Assembly (NCBI GenBank): GCA_019321725.1
Contig: CM033105.1
Span: 10,305,632-10,369,631, forward strand
Source of the DNA: Paulownia fortunei
Taxonomy: Eukaryota > Streptophyta > Magnoliopsida > Lamiales > Paulowniaceae
Length of the DNA: 64,000 nucleotides
Direction of reading: 5' to 3'
This document shows, piece after piece, positions 11,880-23,400 of this stretch. The notes below the pieces were generated by a model. The model was not told the DNA's origin. It saw only the letters and a program-made list of their open reading frames with translations, and did not search any database. Each line of letters opens with the position of its first letter. Within the stretch, counting starts at the first letter, position 1. Position numbers and translations under genes: made by a program.

Positions 11880-12631
11880 GCTTAAGTTTGTTTTTGCTGT
11901 TGGGGTTTGGGTAGTTCTTCTTAAACCTTTTTCCAATCTCTTTTCTTTTCTTGCCTTTCTTCTAGTTCCTCTTGCATTAGAAGCCCGAATCCTTTTTGAA
12001 CTAGATTTAGCTACAAAGGCACTTGCTATGGACCTAGCAGCACCAAGTCACTCGTCCTCAAGTTCAACATGGCGAGCAAACATCAGAGAAAGTTTTAATG
12101 CTATCATTATGAGACAGATTAACTTTCAGATGCTCCTAATGGTCAGGAAGAGATCTGATCAAAGCTTGAACTTACTGCTCATTAGAGAGGATATGGCCAG
12201 CTGACTTCAATTCATGTATCATATTTGACATAGTTCTCAAATGCTGTTTGATGCTATGATTAGATTAATTCTTACAAGTGTCAAATTTGATTCAGCTGCA
12301 TCAAACAAGTTACAGTTATATCTCCATATTTCTCCCTAAGTTACACCTAGATGTCATGAGTAGTAGGATATTGCTCATACTCGTGAATGAGATCATCAAT
12401 CATAGAGCTAACTAAAACTGCACGAGTAGTGGAATCTTTCTTTCCACGCTTTGTAAGCCTCTTGATCCCTTATCTGCTGAGCAGTGTTGCCCACATAGGG
12501 GTCTTGCATGATTTGGTTGATGCCCTCCAGTACATCTTGCTCATCCAACACATACCAGACCAAGTGTTATAGTTGTCGCCATTCAGCTTGTCACCTTTGT
12601 TAAGGTCAATAATAGTAGATTTTGACGCCAT
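11880..12631 (-). pseudogene. G gag N-terminal and central region (broken)
   Basis: The likely start is the ATG at 12631: MASKSTIIDLNKGDKLNGDN, then YNTWS, the usual beginning of copia gag proteins. Later frames show YEQYPTTHDI and LREKYGDITV. Stops and frameshifts follow. A 128-codon open frame on the opposite strand here is antisense to gag and is not a gene. Confidence 0.8.
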
Positions 12632-14663
12632 GATCTATATATTTTAGAGGTGATTGCATATGTTAATGCTCATTAGATGTACACATGCAATTTTGTACTT
12701 AAAATTAAAATCTATGATAAATCAACATGAGGTATAGACTCGAAAGTTTACGTCTCCAATCATCATCTATAGTCCAAATGTTCCATTATCATAAATTTAA
12801 TTTCAAAGTAATAAAATATCTATAAGTTCTAGGTGAGAATCACCTAAATTCTTCCAACCTTTAACTCCCACTTAATTGCATAGCTCATGCTATACAAGAG
12901 TCCATCTTATCATATATATGAAGATATGTATTGTCATCACATAATCTTAAAGCTATTGCATCATCAAAAGATTAACAATACATACTTTGAAGCAAATATA
13001 TATTGCATAGCATGAAGTACATTAACATATGTTACATAACATGCTAATAAATGCTATTAAATCAAACATATGTAAATAATGAGTCATCTCCTTAAGGAAA
13101 ATCAAATTCTTTTTAACACACAAGTGAGATACCTACCATGTTAGTCATTCATTCTGAAAGCCTATCTATTGAGTGAACTTTAAGATACGAGGACCAGAAT
13201 TTAACCACAAAGACAATGGTTCTACATCTTGAGTCTAATCTTTTTTTCTTCATATCGTAATCAACCTTGATCTCAATACATTAAGAGCTATGTTTCCCTC
13301 TCGGTCAATTATTTCATCAACAAGATTACTCCACTCCTCGGGTAGAGAATTTTTTGGTATTTGAAGTTCAACAAAATAACTTTATCTACCAAAGCTGTGA
13401 CATAAATGAAGAAACTCCAAGTATTTATCTTTCATTATCGTAAGATGTTGTGGCAAAGAGTGCAACAGATCTATTTGTAATTCCTATAAATTTCCAACTT
13501 TGCCAAATGCTCTGGAGTCCATCTTTCTCTATCTCCCCCTAGAGGATGCTAAGAGTGTGTTTGATTATCGCCATATCTAGAAAATGGGAACAAAATATTA
13601 GATTGGACAAAAAACCAATCCTAATATTTAAGAATGCAAGATGAAATTTTTTTAAACACTCAACATGCTCAATTCCACAATTTTCTTATGTAGAAAAACT
13701 AATTTTCATGCATAATTGAATGAGCATATTAATAAAAATGGTAATAAATCTTATCTCAAGTAGCCAAAAGATAGGAAATATTTTTTAGAATTTATAAAAA
13801 GAATTTAAGTTTTTTTCGATCTAAAAGTATTTTTCATTTTTTTAAACAATTTTCCAAGAATTACAAAAAGCGACTATTGGAGCATAATTTAAAAAATAAA
13901 TTCTAAATTACAAAAAAATTAAAAAATAAATTTTGATTGCAACAATAATTTTCCCATCAAAAAATGACTGTTGGAGCATATCGCAAGAGCCCATACGTGC
14001 CGCTGCGCATGGGTGTTTCGCTACGCGCCACGGTGGTGCTTCTAGCCACATGTTGCCCTCATTATGTTTTCCGACGACACCCTTCTAGCTATCCCCCTAT
14101 TTTCAACCATTTTGATTCAAATGACACTGTTCGTTTCATAATCAAACACCTATAACTAGTAGTTTGGTCACACATAGATGTGGCCGAGAGTGGGATCACA
14201 TTTTCTACTGTTCATCTTTTTTTTTCAATTTTCAAAAATTTCCAAAAAACCCTAGTGCACAATCGTAACTTCCATAAGCCATATCTAACTCACTTCTAAG
14301 CCTTTATAATCATATAATACGTGGTTGGAAAGCATGTCTCACAAGGACTCTAATCATATAAAGATTGTTCCATAATTCAAATAAAAAAATACTGAAAATG
14401 GAGGTGAAGTTTTTGAATTTTCATGGAAAAATCATAATATCTCATTATATAAAAAACATGAAGCCATGAGTTTTTAAGACATGCTTCTACAATATATAAA
14501 CCTGCTTATTTAAAAAAAAAAGAATTATTCGAAGCATACAATAATTTACCATGAAAGACGCTTTAAACACTATAAAAATAGAAATCATGGTTTCTTAACA
14601 TAATTATTCACATAATCATGCTTAAACACATTAAAAACTTGGTAGGACATCAACTAATCATGG
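12632..14663 (-). other. G leader region with an unidentified coding remnant
   Basis: About 2 kb between PBS and gag, long for copia. Most is AT-rich without signal. Between 13231 and 13541 the minus strand gives about 90 codons in one frame with only two internal stops, including LPEEWSNLVDEIIDREGNI. I do not recognise it. A GC-rich patch lies at 13975-14060. Confidence 0.4.
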
Positions 14664-14673
14664 TCTGATACCA
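14664..14673 (-). promoter_or_regulatory. G primer binding site
   Basis: The minus strand reads TGGTATCAGA followed by CCATG, matching the tRNA-iMet-type copia primer site (TGGTATCAGAGC). It is preceded by ATTCCATCA, a plausible LTR end. Confidence 0.75.
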
Positions 14674-14674
14674 A

Positions 14675-15373
14675 TGATGGAATTTAAAATGAATGTCATG
14701 AATTTTCTTGCATATAATTCACATTGATAAATAGGATTTATAGTTGATTCACTAATCTTTTTAATGTGTTTTGATGCTAAAAATTGGTCAGAAACTAGTC
14801 ACGAATGGAGAGGCTTGAAATCTACAATCTAAGTGCTTCCTTCAATGGTGTTTTTTTTTCAACTTTAGACCATAACTTGACTCCAAATTATACCTTTATA
14901 TTCTACTCAAAAATTGCATAAAAGAACTATCACTTTTCTCTTTTTTTTTGTTTTCTTATATTTTTTTCGTTTTTTACAGGGAGTAGTTTTTCTTCACATG
15001 TCAAAGTGGGACAGAAAATATGGGCTTGGGAAGTTTTAGCGTGGTTTGAAGTTGTTTTATCCTACAAGAAATCACTTCCACCAAAATTCAATTTTTTTGG
15101 GCAACTCGTTAACCCATTTTCTTATTTCTTACAATACCTAAATTAACTTCTATGTTTAAGTTCAGTTCCATGAGAAGTTTAGTTTGAACTCCCCCAACCA
15201 AATAAAATTAATTTTTAACTCCTAACCCTCGATAAATTCACAGATACCACAAATGAAGTTTAAAACCCTAACTTACTCCTAGCACCCATTTCCCCCTTTC
15301 CCAAATATTTTGTTTTTCAAAACATTCCCCAAGCCCGTCTCCTTGTCTTTTCCCAATAAATGCTGACCGCTAT
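14675..15373 (-). repeat. Probable 5' LTR of G (outer limit unknown)
   Basis: It starts with TGATGGAATT next to the PBS, so on the minus strand the LTR would end ...AATTCCATCA. The outer end is not identifiable because no partner LTR is present. Contains T-rich runs around 14860 and 14940-14980. Confidence 0.4.
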
Positions 15374-16211
15374 TGTAATGCCCAATTCTCTCCTACATAA
15401 CCAATAATAAGCATCTTGCATGAATATGCATCTAATCAATATGTATTATTGAATTATGACACACAAATAGCATGATTGCACGAACTTGAATAATTGTTAT
15501 TATATGCTCTAGTTATGCTTTAACATGCATTAGTACATAAAATATGAGATCAAACTTTTGTTTCTTGATTTAACATATTCCTTAAGTGCCTTTTGCAGTG
15601 AAAAGCTCGGTATCTCGTTAAGGAAGATTGATGTATTGAATGGCCATGAAATAAATTATTTGTATTGCTCCATACTAGTTATATATGCTAAAGTGATTAA
15701 TTGCCTAAATATTTACTTGAAATATGTTACATTTGGTTAAGAACTAAAAGTATACAAAATAGTGCAATTTGATTGGTTGGTTGACTAGGTTGCATAAAAT
15801 CATTCTAAACCGCATTGCACTTGATTATAATACCAAAGCATCAATTTTTGTCATCTCCTTAGCCCATGAACATGGCTTTTGGCATGAGAAGACACCAAGC
15901 ATGATGCAACTAATCATCACCCCCCACTTACCTCTCTTTGAAAGGTCAAAGAAATTATTTTCATCCATATTTCTTGTGGAAGCACCTCAAAAATGACCAG
16001 CCCTTATTCTCCTAAGTTTCTCCCAAATTTATACACTCTCATACTCACAAAAATTGAATTCAATCCATAGGAATTCATAGAACACAAACTAGAACAAGTT
16101 CCACCCTTTTTAAGCTTGAAAACCGTTGATTTTGAAGCTTAATTCCAACTTAATCAAGGTATATTCTTTTTCAATGTTTCTTATGATGAATTTGTAGTAT
16201 CTTGCATGGTT

Positions 16212-16422
16212 TCCCCCGACGCGGCCCCATCCCCGCCGGCGCGTGCCGTGCGGGCTAACGAACCCCGGCGCGGCATGCGCCAAGGAAAACTCAACGAAGC
16301 GTCCGCCCCCCGTCGCGCCCATCCGCGGTGTGTGGGGGGGAGCAGACGTCTCTCAAAATGTCAAAACGACTCTCGGCAATGGATATCTCGGCTTTCGCAT
16401 CGATGAAGAACGTAGCAAAATA

Positions 16423-16464
<42 letters not shown>

Positions 16465-16668
16465 CTTTGAACGCAAGTTGCGCCCGAAGCCATTAGGCCG
16501 AGGGCACGTCTGCCTGCGCGTCACGTATTGCGTCGCCCCCTCCCGCGCTCCTCCGGGGGCGAGGGGGGCAGACAATGGCCTCCCGTGCACCCGGCGTGCG
16601 CAGCCGGCCCAAATGCAATCCCACGGCGACGCACGTCATGACCAGTGGTGGTTGAACCCTCAACTCGT
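16212..16668 (+). other. Captured 45S rDNA fragment: ITS1 (3' part), 5.8S, ITS2 (5' part)
   Basis: GC-rich block in an AT-rich LTR. ITS1 contains the conserved angiosperm motif GGCGCGG...GCGCCAAGGAA at 16267-16287. 5.8S follows, then about 145 bp of ITS2 ending ...GAACCCTCAACTCGTG. The flanking LTR resumes with TGTTTTAGTATG. In sister LTRs the join reads GGTTACATGTTTTAG, so about 3 bp were lost and there is no target duplication. This looks like DNA captured during break repair. Confidence 0.93.
16363..16523 (+). rRNA. 5.8S rRNA gene copy (pseudogene inside LTR)
   Basis: Near full length (about 161 bp). The diagnostic plant 5.8S motifs are intact: CGATGAAGAACGTAGC (16401), GAATTGCAGAATCC (16436) and TTTGAACGCA (16466). 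Against the conserved angiosperm sequence I see four transitions (16380 C>T, 16394 C>T, 16417 G>A, 16422 G>A), as in a silenced, methylated copy. It has no 18S or 25S partners, so it is unlikely to yield functional rRNA. Confidence 0.93.
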
Positions 16669-18132
16669 GTGTTTTAGTATGTTCTTGTATGATTGAAAAC
16701 TTAAGTGAGTTACACTTGAAGCCAAAACCAAGTTAATTAAGCTAGTTTTTAGTAAAATTGATAGTCTTGTAAAATTATTTAATTTACTTGTTTCTATTAA
16801 TTTTGTAATGCTTATATTATGTTTGAAGGTGCCTACAAATGATTGTGAACAATAGCAATTATTTTGCTTAATTGAAGGTTAGAATCAATTTAAGTTAGAA
16901 TCAAGTTTACGTCATTTTAATAATCAAGGTTAGCAATTATTAGTTCGGATTATGTTCATATTTTAGGGGCTACCCTAATAATTATGTTTGAATTATTAGT
17001 TATTTAATGACTGCCCTAATGTTTAATGTCTTGAATTAGTAGTAAAATATGGAGTATGCATTGTTTTTAAGGTTATGTAATTGATATGGAATTATTTACA
17101 AAAGATTGAAAAGTGTATATGAACTTTAACTAGAATAGGCTAAATGATTTATAAAAAGGATATTAAATGGTTCATGATTTGATTATGTTAGGCCTTTAAC
17201 ACATCCTATCTTCCAAAGAGATTGGTCTTTTCACTTGCCACAAAGTGGACTTGAGGTAAGTTGAAGCTTTCATTTGCTGTATCACAAGAATCATATAATG
17301 TTGTTCATGTTTTAATGTGATTGTTATTGTTTGTCAAATGATGTAATGTTTGATGCATTTATGGTTTATGAAGCGTGAGACTATTAAGAATATAATGAGG
17401 TTTTTGAAAAGGAAGTATGGTACTTAATTGATGATCGGGTAGACAAGGGACGCGGGAGGACCGGCGGACCCAACAAATGGTGGCAAATACTTGAGGTTGA
17501 AAAACTGGAAAACCACAATGAATGAGATAGAATACAACTAATACTTAAGGTTGAAAGTTCAAGTATGGAAACCCCGTATTAGTTCTCTTATTGGCCAATC
17601 ATTATAAACAGGTTTCGAAAATCACGGTCTATCGCTATTAGTTAGGTACCACACTTCAAGGGCCCTAAAGATGATTTATGAATAAAAGTTATTAAATAGA
17701 ATAATGTATTTAATGATTTATGAGATGTGCATATATATTATTTGTTATTGCATCAGTTTCATCTTACTGAACCTTTAGCTTATTAGATTCATGTGATGCA
17801 GGTGGAAATGTACAGGTTTAGAGGTTGACTGAGTCTCTAAAGGGGCCGAATAGAGATTTGTTCATATGCCATTTTTCGAACTGTTTTGTAGTTTATTTTG
17901 AAAACTCTGTTTTGTTTTTAAATAAGCTGCTCTGTTATGATTTTGTAAATAGATGTACTCAGTTTTGATATATATATATGGTGTGTTTAAAACGATTCCA
18001 GTTCTTTCTCTTATAGCTAAAAATGAGAACTTTTATTAAAACCATAACTCTAATATTGATGAAAAATTAACATTTCTTGACTTAACTGTATTAGCTTGTT
18101 TAGGCTCTGCAGTTAGGTTAAGGGGTGTTACA

Positions 18133-19648
18133 CATAGGTACATGCGGTAGTCATAGGGGTGAAAATTGAAAGCTAGTGGAATTCAAAAGCTCAAGGCACT
18201 CTTAGTGGGATGGCCCATAGCTAGAGATGGCGCCGATGGCTTACTAGGGGTAGATTTGGTCCATCTCGAGAGAGAGCACCAATTACAATAGGAAAACCCA
18301 CCTTCACACAACCCACATAATTCCTAATCACAATTAAGATTGGTTCATAACAATATAGGATGACTAACTAATTCCTTGACTCTCCTTGGTATTGAATTCA
18401 ATCCCCTAATTACCTGGGTTTTAGTTAATTTTGTCTCTAACTTAATTTCCACCATTATCGTTGGGTCAAATATAGTTTAGGTGGTCTACACTTAGGTACT
18501 TACACACACAAGCCCTTGGGAAACGATACTCTACTTATTCTTTATTACTTGTTGACACCGAGCACTTACGGTTTTGTTTCCACCATTTTAGGGTCACCAC
18601 TTGTATTCCTAGCATCTAGGTTATAGATAATATAACTATTATGGGAGGTTGTATAATGTGGATGATTGATTGATATTGTTGTCAGTCTCAAGTGGTATGA
18701 AAGGATCTGGGGGAAATGGGGTGAAATAGACCTTTTAAAACTTGTAAACCCTTTCACAAATGATACACATATTGAACTTGTACTCGTCTTATTAAAGCTT
18801 AGTCACTTGATTTAAGTTAATAAAATAATAACTCTAAAATTCACTTTGCTACTTTATCTATGGAGACTCAGAATCTTACGTATAAGTTGTTGAGTTGTGT
18901 AGCTAAATCAAGTTAAATAATTAGAAAATTTCCAGTATTTGATTTATATGTCGCGCTTGTGGAAACATATCAATTTTTATAGTAGGTCGAAGGTGGGGTA
19001 ATCTTTGTATGTCTACTCTTATCCTAACTTCCTAGAGGGATCCATTAAATTGAATTAGACATAATACAACACTTAGTTCTAATACACAGACTTAGTTCCC
19101 TAAACTAAGAACACAATTTCTTCTCAACTTCTCGTTCCACTTTTGAACTCCGCTGATCCTGCAACCCTGTATTTCCATATGGGTCTGACTGTTGAATCTT
19201 CCCACACAGTTAAGATTCAGAACTATCTACAAAGGACTCAGTCCACTTCATTTGCTTTTCTTGGTTTCATAAAGTGATAAAAGTATTACTCAGCAAGTAA
19301 TTCTACGCACAAAGAACAGTTGAGTGAGCTTTTCAGTCTGCTTTTTGCCTTAAGCAATTTTCATTTTGGGAGCATTCTTGCAGATGATCTTTGTGCATTT
19401 CTTATATATAATTACTATTTTTTTCTCCATCTTCAACTCTCTTTATAGATCTCATTTTTCTATCTATTGCACCTACTTTCTTAGTTTTCTGCTGGTGCAG
19501 TTAGATTGTCACACTGCTGTGCAGTGTGCTGTCTGATGCTATTTGCAATCTATTATCCTTTTCTTGAATTTTCTCTCATGGTTTCTCTTTGTATCCATTG
19601 AATTAAACTATATCATTTGATCAATACGAGATGATAGTTGTACTTTGA
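18133..19648. other. No gene; weak gypsy LTR-end-like remnant
   Basis: No supportable coding region. Around 18510-18575 a stretch (TTGGGAAACGATACTC ... TTGTTGACACCGAGCACTTACGG) resembles the 3' end of Athila/Tat-type LTRs in plus orientation. The remainder (18600-19648) has only ordinary AT-rich sequence that I could not place. Confidence 0.35.
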
Positions 19649-20302
19649 TGTAACACCCCCTTAACTGGACATTACTTTCTCTGTTACTTATTATTAATTA
19701 GATCATTTTAGCCAAGTCATCTAATAAAAAAATTTGGAGTAATAAGAAAACAAAAGTCATAACACTTTTTTTCAACAAATCTTTACTAAAAAATTGTATA
19801 TCCTTCATTTTATTAAAATAATGAAAGAGTCTTTGTAAAGTTCCAAATTCAAAAATTACATGTTAACTCAAAATATGAAATACTCGAAACAATTCAAGCA
19901 CTTAATAAATTTAAAGCTACTTGCGGAAAAGTAATTGCGAGATTCCACCGCCACGATCACCTTACACCAACCCCACTATCCTCCATGTCTACATCTTACC
20001 CTTGTCTTTCCCTGCAATATGAGGATATAAATCTATAAACAATGCTTAGTAAGCAACATCATAAATCTCACAAAACATATTGGAGTGATTTCTTTGAAAA
20101 TGCTTGAAATCCTTTTTTTTTTTTTATGTACATATAAATATATACTTGAAAATACATGCTAGTAAAGGCCTAAACATGGTACTAATGTGCACAACTTCGA
20201 TAGAACCTAGGTAGCTAGCCATCAAATCCCACTGGAGCAAACTCATAACCAATAAGGGCGGACTAGGAGCCCTAAGGGCGAACTCATGCCCTGAACTCAT
20301 AT
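19649..20302 (-). repeat. LTR fragment (family F), minus orientation
   Basis: Begins TGTAACACCCCCTTAACTGG, the reverse complement of a ...GGGGGTGTTACA LTR end such as those of families B and C, but the interior differs from both. It breaks off at 20302, where copia LTR D sequence starts. Probably a truncated Ty3/gypsy LTR. Confidence 0.5.
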
Positions 20303-20473
20303 GTAATGAATTACATCATCATTATATTTATATTCAATTGATTGAACTGTTAATACCACCGATCATTAGAATTGCTGCAAAATCTGGGGTAGTTCAATAA
20401 ACGTTATTACATCTTTTATTTTGAAAATTTTAATTTTTGCCACTTTACCCCCTAGGTTATAGCGAACCCAACA
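20303..20473 (+). repeat. 3' end of a D-type copia LTR
   Basis: From GTAATGAATTACATCATC to TTATAGCGAACCCAACA it follows the last 170 bp of D1 (45623-45789). Because it is directly followed by a primer site it fixes the right end of the LTR family. Confidence 0.85.
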
Positions 20474-20487
20474 GTGGTATAAGAGCC
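20474..20487 (+). promoter_or_regulatory. D0 primer binding site
   Basis: GTGGTATAAGAGCC directly follows the LTR end. It matches the TGGTATCAGAGCC tRNA-iMet site of copia elements except for two bases. Confidence 0.85.
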
Positions 20488-23400
20488 ACAGTTTGCATTA
20501 TTAACAATTGATGTGATTTATTTTGAATGTTTATTTGATAAATATGGCTTTGTTATTTTTGTATTTTTAGTAGTTCGACACAATTGATTTTATTAATTGC
20601 ATGTAAAAGGTTTTAAATTGGTTAAAATATTAAATTGAAGCATATGATGTGTTTGGACTTATAACCCACGGGTGCGGTGCGCGGTGCGAGGCAGTAGCAA
20701 CACGGACGACTGTGGCCCATACATGCCGCTGTGTGCAGTGAGTAGGCAGCATGCATGCGTGCTGCTGCTCACAGTGGGGTACGAGCAAGGGTTGTGTGAT
20801 ACCCGTGCTTCTTACTACTCACATGGCTAAATATGATTCATGCATTATATGTTAATTTTATATGCTATTTGCATTTCTATTGACATTGCATAATTTATTT
20901 CATTTTATACGATATTCTTGAATATTAAACTTAATTCTGAAGCTCTTGCACGATATTAGTTATTGAATTTCTTAATCTAAGTAGTTGATTTTATGTTGAA
21001 ATAAGAAGAAAATGAGGTGGATCAATATTAGATATAGATGGGATATATAGGTTATAATTTTGGAAGTGCTAAAAGTGTTACTAGTAACCTTATACGGTTT
21101 AATTTGATTTGATCAAGTTATTTCAAAAGTATATATTTGTAAATTAGCATACTTGGGATATTGGACATGATATAATATGAATTAAGTGTCATATTACAAG
21201 GCCCTTATGTGCATATGATTTTAGAAATGCCAATTAGATAATTCTTTAAGAATCGGATGCGAATCGGTTTGGAGATCGAATGAACGGACATAGGAATTAC
21301 CTATGGGAATGAATGGTGATTAAGATAGGTTGCAACCAAATAAAAATAGATGAGACACACAAGATTAGGGCTGCAAGATAAGGGAGAAAATCAGATTTGC
21401 CATTTACTTGCCACCTCGTGCTTTCTTATTAAGCTTAAGCTAACATCTCAAGCTAACACCTCAAACCCTTCACCCTTAAGCAATGACCAGACCCTCATTT
21501 CAGCCATTTTCATCTTCCAAACACACACCTTAAGGTCTCCATGTGATCCAAATTGATTCCAAGTTGAAATAAAAGCAAGAAAAGCAAAGAAGAAGTGATT
21601 ACCATCAAGTTAGCCTCAAAATCTGCATAGGTAACACTTATCTACGGTTTTGCCTTTGGTTTTCAGATTATTATGAGTGGTTTTATGGCTTATTAAGCTT
21701 TCAATATCTCTTATAAAAGTGTTAGGAAGTTTTTAGTTAGACTTTGGTGCACAAAGAAAGGGTTTTTGATCACAAACACTTAATAGGAAATACTTGTGGC
21801 AGAAACTGTCATCTTACTGTTTTCTTGTGTTTTAGACTTCAAAAGTGTATGGTATGTTGAATAAAACCTATAATTATTACCATTTACATGACCATATATG
21901 AGTTAAGAGTATTGGAATGAATTTTTATCAGTTGGAAATTGAAATAGAGAATGATATTGGAGAAACACTCAAACTGCCAAAATAGCAAAATCTGTTTTGG
22001 TGTGCTGTGAAGGAAACTGAATTAAGGGAGGTAAATCGATTATTTTTGGTAATAATATGACCTGGTTGTCTCATTATATATGTTATATAAGTATGGTGAA
22101 AATTTTGGAGTGATTGAATATACTTAAGGGTGCCAAAACCATTAATGTCATGAAGTGTGCAAAACTGTCACGGTAGGAAATAATCTGTTTCAGTATGTCG
22201 TGAAGAGAGCTGAACTTGGGAAGTTATATCCGTGATTTTTAGCAATTATATGATATGGTTACATTTATATACATGTTATATAAGTGTGGTAAAAATTTTG
22301 GAGTGATTGGATATGTTTAGGGATGTTAAAATTATCATGCAACTAAACTTGACAGCAAGAAAATATGAAAATGTGAATCTGCCACATTTGATCACTTAGC
22401 ATGTTTCAACCTAGACATGTTGCTATTGAGTGTTAAAAATTAGGTACATGCTATTAGAGTTATAATACTTCAATTACATGATGTTTTCATGTATTTAAGA
22501 TGAGAAATTGAGGTATTTGAGGGGTTATATTGGGTTCTAGTTTGTGAAAGCTTGATTGTTAGCTTATAGCTTGGTGTTTAAGGTCTAGTATGAGATTTTG
22601 TGCTTTCAATTTGCCAAATTGGGAATGGTGCTTGATGTTGGGTAATATTACAGGCTATTTTACATCTAAGGTTGGAGAGGAATACTAAACAAATTTAGAC
22701 TAAGCCACCAACCAAGTGAAAGGTAAGTAAAGATTCATTTGCAACTACAATGCATAGACATAGTAGATGTGTGAATTATATGTAATATCATAAATCATAT
22801 GTGCATAGTAGAGGGCTCTCCATTGAGCATACATACATGAGCATTGTCATTAGCACGTGCATGCATCATATACTAGCATTGTGATAAATCTTGCATTGCA
22901 CGGCATGATTCAGAGAAAGGAAAATGTTTTGTTGACCACTACTAGTGTACCGAAGCATGCATGGATTTGCATGGTGTTATGCATGGATTTGCAGGTTCGC
23001 GTGCATGGATTTGCATGCGTATGAGTATGCATGGATTTGCATGCTTATATGATTGTTGGCCATTGGATTATGGCGGTATACAGAGCTCTTTTTCGGTGCA
23101 TGAGATAGTAGCGTTGGTCAGGGGCCCAAGAAAGAAATGATTTTGAGAGAAATATTTTGATGCATAAAATTACATTATGAGCATAGCATTTTGAGTTGCA
23201 TGACTTGATATTGTGGATTATTCTTTGACATGCATAATCTTTACTTGCTGAGCATTAGCTCATATAGTTTATGCATTGTAGGTGAGTACGATGATACTTG
23301 AAGCATCTTTGGCTGACTGGTCGGCTGTTGGAGCTCCTGCAGGTGTTTGAGGGAGTGTGTACATGGATGACGACCTGTTGGGCTATTTTGTTGGCTTGTT

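Larger units (their letters stand above)
7867..15373 (-). mobile_element. Ty1/copia retrotransposon G (degenerate)
   Basis: The minus strand has PBS (14664-14673), leader, gag with a CCHC knuckle, protease remnant, integrase, RT and RNase H: the copia order, with integrase before RT. Many frames are interrupted. The left part is cut by LTR B0 and the right limit is uncertain. No matching LTR pair was found by eye. Confidence 0.85.
15374..18132 (+). repeat. LTR family B, copy B1, carrying an rDNA insert
   Basis: Begins TGTAATGCCCAATTCTC and ends GGTTAAGGGGTGTTACA, the TG...CA ends shared with B3 and B4. It is about 2.76 kb, longer than the 2.28 kb relatives because of the rDNA piece at 16212-16668. 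Flanking bases GCTAT and CATAG do not match, so it is not a simple solo LTR with intact target duplication. No PBS follows and no polypurine tract precedes it. Confidence 0.88.

Noticed and set aside
11818..12204. 128-codon frame on the plus strand
   Set aside because: Antisense to copia G gag, which has a clear CCHC knuckle and gag start on the minus strand.
13975..14060. GC-rich patch similar to 20690-20720 (CCCATAC-TGCCGCTG)
   Set aside because: Match is about 16 bases and the two host elements are in opposite orientation; not enough to call a shared element.
15769..15996. A 75-codon open frame (MIGWLTRLHKIIL...) repeated at 28231 and 36958
   Set aside because: It recurs only because it lies in copies of LTR B; length varies between copies, no domain is visible and stops appear elsewhere.
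16206..16696. Several open frames on both strands in the GC-rich block
   Set aside because: They overlap ITS1-5.8S-ITS2; GC-rich rRNA sequence has few stops.
21350..21556. A 68-codon open frame identical at 41489-41695
   Set aside because: Both lie in near-identical solo LTRs C1 and C2; conservation reflects recent copying, not selection.
22955..23050. Possible CRISPR-like direct repeats
   Set aside because: Units are irregular, spacers are short and unequal, and the sequence is a plant LTR.
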